Shown here piece after piece: positions 22,309 to 30,794 of a stretch of 64,000 nt of DNA. Position numbers and translations under genes: made by a program. Every line of letters begins with the position of its first letter. The first letter of the stretch is position 1. The notes beneath the pieces were generated by a model that was given only the letters and a program-made list of their open reading frames with translations, was not told the DNA's origin and ran no database searches. The stretch covers positions 161,870,590 to 161,934,589 of the forward strand of contig OU015499.1 of the NCBI GenBank assembly GCA_907164885.2, given 5' to 3'. The stretch comes from Dolomedes plantarius. Lineage: Eukaryota > Arthropoda > Arachnida > Araneae > Dolomedidae.

Positions 22309-22974
22309 CAGACCTGCCAACTTTCCGGATTTACCCCGGCAATGCCAGATTTTTAATGCATTTTCCGGGTTTCCGGAATGAACACTTATTATTACGGGAT
22401 TCCAAAACGTAAAAAAAATTACGCTGGTTTTAACAGTCCCTCACAGTAATGCAGGGTGTGAGAGGATTTTTAGTTACATAACAAAAATATCTACTCAGTT
22501 CAGGTCATCTATGTCAAGGGAAACCTTAGAAAATTTGCTAATATGCAAATCGAACCCACAAGGACACTGTTACGAAGAACAATTTCGCAATGAATTTTTA
22601 AAAAGAGCAAAATCAGCTACAGTAAATGCTACAAAAATTCCAAGATTTTCTGCAATTAATTAAAACAAACATTATATAGAAATAGAAGTACTCAAAATAT
22701 AGACTGCTGGGGTCCTTGCTAGTGTAAATAGGATGTACATTATAATGTATGATTACAAATTCCAAACATATAACTTTTGTTTAATATTATAATTTCAAGA
22801 TGAGCTGAACAGTAAGGAAATATTTCGAACTATGCAATATTATTAAACTATAAGTAAGTATACATTATAATTCTTTTTTTTTTTTTTTTTACTATACTGT
22901 TTTGTGTTATGTGGATTATTTTATGCACGGTAGAATATTGCAGGATTTTGCTCTTACTGAGGTTGGCAGGTCTG
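22309..22974 (+). mobile_element. hAT remnant with CAGACCTGCCAAC inverted ends
   Basis: Terminal CAGACCTGCCAAC and GTTGGCAGGTCTG are perfect 13-bp inverted repeats. CTTTCA is present on both sides (22303-22308, 22975-22980). It encodes a hAT C-terminal fragment. 666 bp, so internally deleted. A poly(T) run is at about 22870. Confidence 0.8.
22436..22663 (+). pseudogene. hAT transposase C-terminal (dimerisation) fragment
   Basis: An open frame reads VPHSNAGCERIFSYITK, then SSMSRETLENLLICK, and ends at TAA. This is the conserved hAT C-terminal motif (PHSNA.VER.FS ... SS.S.ETL..LL.CK). The catalytic part is missing. Confidence 0.75.
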
Positions 22975-23297
22975 CTTTCATAATTGAGCTGTTATTTTTG
23001 AAAGTGGTATAAGTCCATTTTTTTAAAAAAGGAGTTAACGGTAATTTTAGCAAGATATAGGTACATTCTATTCATATTTGTAATCATATATTCAATGGAG
23101 TACGATTTTTTTCATAAAGTAAACAAAAGAATTTTGGCTATAAAATGTTATCGTAAAATCTTTTTTTCTTTGAAAGTGGAATAAGTCCATACCTAATAAT
23201 TATAATTAAAGCAACTTGCTTCTTAGTGAAGGTTTTAATAATTTTCATGACAACAGAATTCATGTGTATGCATTGAGCTGCTATTTTTGAAAGTGCA

Positions 23298-23390
23298 CCG
23301 CACCTCTAGATGGAAACTGTAGCATCTAGAGGTGCGGGAGACACGGCATTTTGCTTGGGTTGTACCATATTCAGAATGTTACAACCCAAG
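23298..23390. repeat. Two adjacent perfect hairpins
   Basis: Hairpin 1: CCGCACCTCTAGATG (23298-23312) pairs with 23323-23337, 15 bp with a 10-nt loop. Hairpin 2: CTTGGGTTGTA (23354-23364) pairs with 23380-23390, 11 bp with a 15-nt loop. The second 3' arm is also coding sequence for the protein that follows, so the upstream arm may have been created by a local inversion. Confidence 0.8.
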
Positions 23391-23462
23391 ACCATATTAT
23401 AGCATACAGTGACATGTGTACCGGGCAAAATCAAAATATTAAACTCGCACTGATGTGATTAA

Positions 23463-24185
23463 GGGGACGGTGGACATTCAAAATTGTGAAATTTGTACAA
23501 AAATTCGATTTTTAAAAATTTTATTCAATTGTGAAAATACGGACAAGTAGGAATGTGCTGCAAAAAGAATTTTTAATTTCTGCGATTACTTTCCTAGTTA
23601 TAGGCATTTGTCTTTAATTTAGATATTATGTGGTTACTAATAGCAATAACTTTAAATGTGTTTTTCCCAAAATAAAAATTTTCACGTCGTACGAATATTC
23701 AAACTGTTCCGGGCGCATTTCTAATGATCGTATTGCTTTGAAATTTAAGTTTTATATACTTAACTGTATATCAAATATATCTTATTGGAAAAAATTACGC
23801 TTCGTAGCTCAAAATTTCTAAATTTTGTACTCGAAAAGAGGATTTATAGGTATTTTGCGTAATTAAAAAGGGTGTTTTCACTATTATTATTATTTTCTCT
23901 TTATATTTTTAATGAATGCTTAAATTAAGCAATAAGTTTCATTGTTAGTTTTATAAGGTATCCCGTAAATAAAAATGGCCATATTATATGCAAAAAAAAT
24001 GCGCATGGAACATTTTTAATGAGGCCAATTTTTGATATAATTAATAATTCATAATTCATAAATTATTAATATTTCAACATAAAATTTTAACCACTTTTAC
24101 ATATCTATGGTACTAATCACATAATCAAATTTCAAGTAAATCCATTCAAAACAAAAAAAGTTAGGTTTGAAGGTCCACTGTCCCC
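23463..24185. mobile_element. TTAA MITE, copy 1 (723 bp)
   Basis: Left end GGGGACGGTGGACATTCAAA, right end reversed GGGGACAGTGGACCTTCAAA. TTAA on both sides (23459-23462, 24186-24189). Non-coding, AT-rich. The same family occurs at 47195-47913. TTAA fits piggyBac-like targeting, but a TA target with AAGGGG ends cannot be excluded from sequence alone. Confidence 0.8.
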
Positions 24186-24655
24186 TTAAGGATTCTTCAA
24201 TCAGCTGATAATAACATAAATGTTATTGTCTACAAATTTCTTTTGCCGGGTCATTCGTTTCTTCCAAACGACAGACATTTTGGAGTTGTGGAAATAGCAT
24301 TAAAGAAAAAGGGTTAATTATATACTCCTCAAGACTATTATAATGCAATAAAGACTTGCCGGAAAAAAAATAGCTTCATTTTGTATGAAATGAAAACAGG
24401 AGTTTTTGTCTCACCCAAATCTCTAGATGAGGCTATATCAAATACGGACGGAGAAATTATAAACTGGCTGAAAACATGCTGAATGAGGTTTAAAAGGGAT
24501 GAACCGCACAAAATTCTTTACAAAACTGGTATGGAAGAAAATGCTCTATTTAAAATAATTTTTTTATTTGGAAAACAAGGAAGACCTCAACACCTCAGCA
24601 AAATTACTATGTTACCACTGTATAAAACTTCAAGACCTATAACAAGAGAGAAATA

Positions 24656-26142
24656 CACTAGTTATCAAAAATTAAGGAAAAATCACAAAAAGAAGGATAA
24701 CACGTTCAAAACTAGGCTAATCTGTTTAAAATTTGAATATGTTGTTAAGTAAAAGGTGCTGAACAATGCTACATTATGCAAAATAGTGGCACTGCAGTCT
24801 GAATACGTCATTTGCGAGGAGCATAAAAGTGCATGTCTCAGAGCAAGGCGGTAATTGTCGTTGCGAGGCTGAGATTAGGCATCTGGCATATCCAAATTGT
24901 AACAATGACCTCCAGGCATCATTTGACCGAAGAACTGCGATGGCGAACTATTGGGAGTTTAGAGGCAGGACAAAGTCAGACAGAAGTAGCCAGATGGCTA
25001 AATGTGAGTCCGTCTGTGGTTCATAGACTTTGGCAACAATTTCTAACCACGGATTCGGCATCCAGGAGGTTCAGCCAAGGACGGCCAAACGCTACGAAGA
25101 GTGCCGATGACCTATATTTTTCATTATGCGCACAAAGGAATAGAACCGCAACTCCGTCTGAACTTAGATCCTCCCTCGCTGCAAGCTCCGGAAGGTTGGT
25201 ATCAACGTCAACCGTGCGTAGAAGGCTTCACGAAGGTGGTCTTCTTGCGAGGCGACCAGCCATCTGCGTCCCGCTCACGTCACGCCATAGGCGGGAACGT
25301 TTGCAGTGGGCAGTCAACGTGTCCACTGGACGCGTGATCAATGGAGGGCTGTTCTCTTTACGGGTGAGTCGAGGTTTAGCCTCCAAAGCGATAATAGGCG
25401 TATTGTGATTTGGAGAGAACCTGGAACTCGTTTTCATCCATCACACATCCGTGAAAGAGATGCATACGGATCAGGCAGTGTCTGTGTTTGGGGTGGTATC
25501 TCTTTGGATGGACGCACAGACCTCCATGTCTTTTCCCGTGGAAATGTGAATGCTCACACCTATAGAGATGTCATCCTTGATGCTTATGTGCGCCCTTATG
25601 CCGGGGCAAGAGGTGATGCTTTCGTGCTACAGGACAATAACGCGAGATCGCACAGGGCTCGCATCGTGGATGCTTATCTTGAGCAGGAAATAATTCAGCG
25701 CATGGAGTGGCCAGCTCGATCAGCGGACCTGAATCCTATCGAGCATGTTTGGGACGCTTTAGGACGACGTATAGCTGCTCTCAATCCTCCTCCTAGGACC
25801 CTAGCCACGCTTTCAACGGCTTTGCAAGAGCAATGGCTCTCACTTCCTACCGAACTCATAGACCGCATAATTGACAGCATCACACATCGCTGTATTGCTT
25901 CTCGGGGGGATCATACGCCAAATTAAAGGTACTTTTCCTATACCAAACTGACACATCCCATTTGTTCATTGTATACATGTGCTAGTTTCTATAACACCAT
26001 TATTGTCTGACGATTTCTTTTTATTCCATTTTATACCTACCTATGTGTTACATAATGTGTATAAGTTTCATTAAATTCTACGCGTTACTTTTTGTGTAAT
26101 CGCTATTTTTTTTTACTTTTCCTTAATTTTTGATAACCAGTG
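24656..26142 (+). mobile_element. Tc1-like transposon (1487 bp)
   Basis: Ends CACTAGTTATCAAAAATTAA and (reversed) CACTGGTTATCAAAAATTAA, flanked by TA (24654-24655, 26143-26144). Carries a broken DD34E-type transposase. Removing it and one TA restores the host element's reading frame exactly. Confidence 0.85.
24833..25926 (+). pseudogene. Tc1-like transposase, frameshifted, first catalytic Asp lost
   Basis: The N-terminal part (LTEELRWRTIGSLEAGQSQT ... STVRRRLHEGGLLARRPAIC) is in one frame to about 25310; the rest (WRAVLFTGESRF ... GDHTPN) is in another, so one frameshift lies near 25310-25330. The first catalytic Asp is Gly (TGESRF instead of TDESRF). The second Asp (LQDNNARSH) and Glu (SADLNPIEHVWD) remain. 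Close relative of the transposase at 18424. Confidence 0.8.
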
Positions 26143-26990
26143 TACAACGATATGATGAGTTTACTATCTTACATACCACCTATTTACCATGAATACTTCG
26201 CTATACTAACTGTAAAGAAGAAATAAGTTTAAAATATAATTTAAAAAAAAAAATTTTAGTTATCGTTACAAAGTAATTTACATTTTACACTTGTTTATTG
26301 ATATCGTCTTTTTAATATAACTGAAAGTATTTCTTAATTAATTTGGTTATTCGTGTATTTACATGTCTTCATTTTAATTACAGTGAAACCCCGATTTAAC
26401 GTAACCCGTATTTAACGATTTCCCGCATATAACGCCATTTTTCATTAGTCCCAATTTATTTCCTATACTTGTAATGTTAAATATCCCAGATTTAGCGTTA
26501 TCATTTTAAAATATTTCCCGCATTTAACGTATTTTCAGAGGGGAAAACTGAATGAATTTTTTTAAAAAAAATAGTTAAAAATTGTGATGATAAAAAGAAA
26601 AATATCTTATCAAAACGTGAAATACTCGAAATCTCCCCTCTGTCCTTTGTTACCGAAGTTGAAGGAAGTTCATGCAACAAGCATTCCAATAAATGGCCCC
26701 GTTTTGAAATAGAAATTGCTTCTAAACTGGGAATTCAAAGAATCACGGCTTCAAATGGCTGGATAGACCGCCTTAGAAAAAGGCACAATTTATCCTACAA
26801 GTCTGTTTGTAAAGAGTCTGCTGCGATCGATTCTTCGCAAATTGGACAGACAAATGGCGCTTACAGAAACGTGAGATTATTTTGTTTGTTGATCAATGTA
26901 CAACCCATGTTGTACAGTTGAAATTACAAAATGTGCGAATGGGATGTTCCCCTGCAAAGTGTACAAACAAGGTTCAACCTTGTGATTTGG

Positions 26991-27344
26991 CCTTGCTAAA
27001 CATCTATACAGTATTGGTATGTATAGCAGTCCTTTGTGCAACCAGAACTTTGAGATGGACAAAGATCATTTACTAAGTTGTTCTTCATTCAACGAATAAA
27101 ACTTATACAGTCGATATTGGGGGGCTAGGGAGTTCATGCAATTGACATCCAGCGACCGATTTTCTTTCATGTTTATGTATTTCATATTTGCCGTTTTGAT
27201 GCAATTATTGTTCTTCTTCTAAGTTATTTTTGTATTGTTCAGATGTTCTATTTTTGTTTAAATGCTTCAATCTCATGCATCTTTGATGCATGGGAGCCAA
27301 TGATGTACAATCAAGTGCTTTTGCAATAAAAATAAATAAAAAAA
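26991..27344 (+). mobile_element. 5'-truncated LINE end with 15-bp target duplication
   Basis: Flanked by AACCTTGTGATTTGG at 26976-26990 and 27345-27359 and ending in an A-rich tail (AATAAAAATAAATAAAAAAAA, partly quoted). It encodes the C-terminal end of a LINE protein: HLYSIGMYSSPLCNQNFEMD, then KDHLLSCSSF and, after a stop, YSRYWGARELM, as in the Cys-His end of RNase H-bearing LINEs. Only 354 bp were inserted. Confidence 0.75.
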
Positions 27345-27453
27345 AACCTTGTGATTTGGGGATCATATAAAAATCAAAGTAAACTATAGAAACCAATATT
27401 TGAATAAAAATCTCTTAGTATAGAATTTGGAGGCAGGAAAAATCGATAAACGT

Positions 27454-27456
<3 letters not shown>

Positions 27457-27488
<32 letters not shown>

Positions 27489-27509
27489 ATGTATATATAT
27501 ATATGTATG

Positions 27510-27597
<88 letters not shown>
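27457..27597. repeat. (TA)n / (GTATAT)n microsatellite
   Basis: A long TA run with GTATGTATAT and (GT)n interruptions, immediately before a Tc1 element whose TA target lies in the run. A shorter TA run follows the Tc1 at 28809-28830. Confidence 0.9.
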
Positions 27598-27600
<3 letters not shown>

Positions 27601-28808
27601 TCAAGAGCCAAAACATTATGACCACCCCTACATTTTGCAATGAATTCGCCTGGATGACGTGGAAGGCACGTGATCGGGTGGAAGTGGTATTTAACTGCTG
27701 CTGGAGAGTCTGAAGAATCATTCTTTCACTTACTTCTGTGTGTGATGGGAAAGGCTGCGGATCTAATCGACTTTGATAGAGGGCAGATTGTAATGGCTCG
27801 AAACAAGTATTTCCGAAACTGCACGACTTGTGGGTTGTTCGCAACCTACAGTTGTTAGTACTTATGCAAAGTGGATGAATGACGGTGAAACCAGCAGTAG
27901 ACGACATGGTGTTGGACGTCCACACGCTATCAAAGAAAAAGGTCGTTGGAGATTTTCTCGCATGGTGAAGCAAAACCGGAGCCAGACAGTGGCTCAGCTG
28001 ACAGCCCAATACAATGCAGGGCCAAGTAGAATATTATCGCAGCACACTGTTCAGCGGACACTATTGGATATGGGGCTACGCAGCAAACGTCCCACTCGTG
28101 TGCCTTTGCTGACCAAGCGTCATCGCCAACTGCGCCTGCGCTGGGCCTGGGAACATCGCGACTGGTCCATGGATCAGTGGGAGAGAGTTGCCTGGTCAGA
28201 TGAATCACGGTTTGTCATTCATCACGCCGATGGCCGTGTCAGGATACGCCGTCTTCCAGGCGCCCCTGTTGCTCCCTCAATGTACAGTAGGTCATACACA
28301 GGTCGGTGATGGCGGTATTATGCTTTGGGGGACGTTCTCTTGGGCGTCTCTGGGACCCGTGGTTGTGGTAGAGCAGACCATGAATGCTACAGGGTATCTG
28401 AACATCATTGCGGACCAGTTGCACCCTTACATGGCCTTTGTTTTTCCAGCTGGAAATGGAATGTTCCAACAGGACAACGCCCCGTGTCACAAGGCTAAAA
28501 TTGTGTTGGAGTGGTTCCAGGAACATGATGCTGAATTCCAGTTAATGTCCTGGCCGCCTAACTCACCGGATCTCAATCCGATAGAACACATTTGGGATGT
28601 CATGGGACGGCAGCTCAGAGTTCAAAGACCACCAATTCGCAATATCTCGGATTTGCGTCACCGTTGCTTAAACATCTGGTACAATCTGTCTCCGGCTATC
28701 TACCAAGGACTTGTGGCATCCATGCCAAGGCGGGTTGAAGCTGTGTTGCGCGCCAAAGGTGGGCCAATCGTTATTGACAGGTGGTCATAATGTTTTGGCT
28801 CTTGAGTG
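27598..28808 (+). mobile_element. Tc1-like transposon inserted in a TA repeat (1211 bp)
   Basis: Inverted ends CACTCAAGAGCCAAAACATT and continuing ATGACCACC at both ends with almost no mismatch (about 28 bp), TA flanks. The near-identity of the ends suggests a fairly recent insertion, but the transposase has frameshifts. Confidence 0.9.
27745..28790 (+). pseudogene. Tc1-like transposase with two frameshifts
   Basis: Frame 1: [20 protein letters not shown] (27745-27830). Frame 2: [20 protein letters not shown] ... VAWSDESRFVIHHADGRVRI (27830-28290), with the first catalytic Asp. Frame 3: GDGGIMLWGTFSW ... MFQQDNAPCHKAK ... SPDLNPIEHIWDVMGRQ (28305-28790), with the second Asp and the Glu. All DD34E residues are present; only frames are broken near 27830 and 28300. 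Confidence 0.85.
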
Positions 28809-29212
28809 TATATATATTTATATATATATATTTTTTTCATGGGGCCGTATTCATGGAATACATACTATCCCACCCCGTAAGGAAAAGGTTAAAATTACAA
28901 AATGTGCGAATGGAATGATCCGCTGCAAAGTTGAAGCAAAGTTCAACCTTGTGATTTGGGGATCATATAAAAATCAAAGTAAACTATAGAAACCAAGATT
29001 TGAAAAAAATCCCTTAGTATAGAATTTGGAGGCAGGAAAAATCGATAAACGTTCTAGAATCTCTTCATAGGATTTCTTCAGCATGCGAAAATGTATCACA
29101 AGTCCTTTTGCAGAAGCTAGTTTTCCGGAGGACAGAGGGGATGAATTTGAGTACGAGGACAGAGAAAATGAAGACTCTAATGAAATTGTGATTTTCTCTT
29201 CTTGCTCATATA

Positions 29213-30513
29213 GAGGCTGTTCACACATTTTTTAGACGATGTATATTGTATTCACAAAACTAAATTACATAAAATTCTTGTTTTTTAAATGTTCTATTTG
29301 ACATCCCTTATTCTGAACTATCTTTCGACACCGCAATTTCCAGGATAATAATGCCTTTTGAAGTGTCAGAAGAGGTATTCTATCCCATTCCTCCTGAACA
29401 GCTTTCCAGAGTCCTGTAAGGGTTTCGGGACGACGTTTGGATAATGCAGATTTTAAAAGTCCGAAACCACAAAAATCCATAGGTGATACATCGGGAGATT
29501 TAGTAGGGATATCAGTGAAGGGTTATGGCCTTGATACCAGTTTTTTGTTCCATTTCTTTTAGGAAATTTACAGTGGATTTTGATGTGTGACTGCTAGCTT
29601 TGTCCTGATGGAGTCTCACAGATTGATGGCACTGTGGGTAAAGCGATGGTATTTCATTCAGAAAAATTGGCGATAAAATATGTTCCTGATAGTATTTGGA
29701 GTTAATCTTGACATTTTTTCCCACTCTCTTTATTTTTAACTTGCCATTATAAGAAAAACCAGCAACAATCATGAATCCCTTAGAAAAACATTCTTTCGAT
29801 TCTTTGAACCATGTACTTAAATTTTTTTCTCCCCTTTTATGATAATAAATAGCTCTTTTTTTGTTGCAATCGTTTAAATACACTCATGATTCATCTATTG
29901 TGACAATTGTTTTCCATTTTTCTTTGGATAAGTGTTTCTCATATAGAATTCTGCAGCGTGTCCTGTGTTCAACGATATGATTTGGAAGAACACGATGCAC
30001 ATTGTGTTTTTTCGCTTTCTTAAGATTAAAATCAACGTTTATCATTTTGTTTACAGTGGACACCGAGCATTTTAATGATTTTGCAGCTGTCTTTTGACTA
30101 GGGTTATTTTCTTTTAACATTAAACAACGTACCTTTGCAATAGTCGAAGATGTCCGTTTTTTCCTTGGATACTTGTTTAGAATTTTTGTCCCACTTGAGG
30201 CTCCAATTTGACGTTTTTTTCCTTTCTTGTTGACGATATTACCTATCGACGCTTTAGATATCACAAAACCATGACTCTCACGTCGTTTTTGGATAACGGA
30301 GTATGCATATTTCTCTTCGGAAAGAGCATAAATGTAGCCTTCGAACCACTGCTTTGTTAAAAGAGCCATTTTGAATAAAAACAAAACTTTCAAGCCGCAG
30401 ACGATAATTTTGACTTTTAAAAACATAGTACAATTGCAATTATTTCTTTTGCAGCAAACGATTTTTTTATTACCGCTTGCCAAAATCGTCTAAAAAATGT
30501 GCGAACAGCCTTG
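29213..30513 (-). mobile_element. DD41D mariner-like transposon, copy 1 (1301 bp)
   Basis: Ends (minus orientation) CAAGGCTGTTCGCACATTTT and the opposite GAGGCTGTTCACACATTTTT are inverted repeats of about 28 bp; TA flanks (29211-29212, 30514-30515). It splits the Tigger transposase. A second copy is at 49978-51272. Confidence 0.85.
29265..30369 (-). pseudogene. DD41D-type mariner-like transposase, copy 1
   Basis: From ATG at 30369: N-terminal helix-turn-helix region (WFEGYIYALSEEKYAYSVIQ ... STVNKMINVDFNLKKAKKHN), then catalytic TIDES, LHQDKASSH and SPDVSPVDF. Forty-one residues separate the second and third Asp, as in the DD41D (Visitor/rosa) group. A TGA at 29882-29884 replaces a Trp codon right after the first catalytic motif, and a one-base insertion near 29520 shifts the last third. 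Copy 2 has Trp and the correct frame at both places, so both lesions are private. Confidence 0.75.
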
Positions 30514-30794
30514 TAGATCTCGAGAATTATCTACATTGCGATACAAATACCGGGACATCAGAGATTCCGATTCTAAGTGATTTATTAGACTCAGAATTGG
30601 ATAGGTCGGATAATGATGAAGATGAGGAACACGGAATTCATTCTGCGACAGAAGCCCTTCAAGCTTTGAAAACAGTGGAATCGTTTCTTTCAAATAGCAA
30701 AGGCCAAGAAAAAGCTTACAAAACTCCTGTTGAGAATTCGATTTGTGTTATAAATAGGACGCAAAGTAAAATAACCGATTTATTTAAAGCATAA
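30514..30794 (+). pseudogene. Tigger transposase C-terminal remnant
   Basis: After the DD41D insertion the Tigger frame resumes: LLDSELDRSDNDEDEEHGIH, SATEALQALKTVESFLS, then KITDLFKA and stop. An acidic stretch followed by EAL.ALKT..RF.. and a short IT.FF-like tail is typical of Tigger C-termini. Confidence 0.65.

Larger units (their letters stand above)
23375..26226 (+). pseudogene. DUF7869-like protein remnant of the 22986-31296 element
   Basis: Three in-frame pieces. (1) 23375-23458: TTQDHIIAYSDMCTGQNQNI, with TGA at 23456. (2) 24186-24653: INVIVYKFLLPGHSFLPNDR, HFGVVEIALKKKG, a TAA at 24315, YTPQDYYNAIKTC..., a TGA at 24480, then ILYKTGMEENALFKIIFLFG. (3) 26145-26226: MMSLLSYIPPIYHEYFAIL, ending at a stop. 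The frame is continuous across the MITE when one TTAA is removed, and across the Tc1 when one TA is removed. YSD..GQN and GHSFLPND.DFG.VE recall the DUF7869 family of arthropod/cnidarian proteins; I name it from memory of motif style. Function unknown; conserved Asp/His/Asn/Glu positions would fit a nuclease/DDE fold, but that is inference. Three nonsense codons: dead copy. Confidence 0.55.
26560..29212 (+). pseudogene. Tigger (CENP-B/pogo-like) transposase, N-terminal and DDE remnants
   Basis: KREILEISPLSFVTEVEGSS, then ITASNGWIDRLRKRHNLSYK, matches the CENP-B-type DNA-binding domain (26600-26815). VRLFCLLINVQP / LFVDQCTTHVVQLKLQNVRM (26875-26945) matches the second catalytic Asp region of the DDE_1 domain. 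After the nested insertions, FGGRKNR... and ASFPEDRGDEFEYEDRENED (29010-29200) continue the C-terminal half. Internal deletions and several stops: dead. Confidence 0.7.

Noticed and set aside
27374..28009. 211-residue minus-strand frame rich in YIYIYI
   Set aside because: It is a translated (TA)n microsatellite joined to the complement of a transposase. The same applies to the Tyr/Ile-rich frames near 43992-44240 and 62288-62635 (upstream part).
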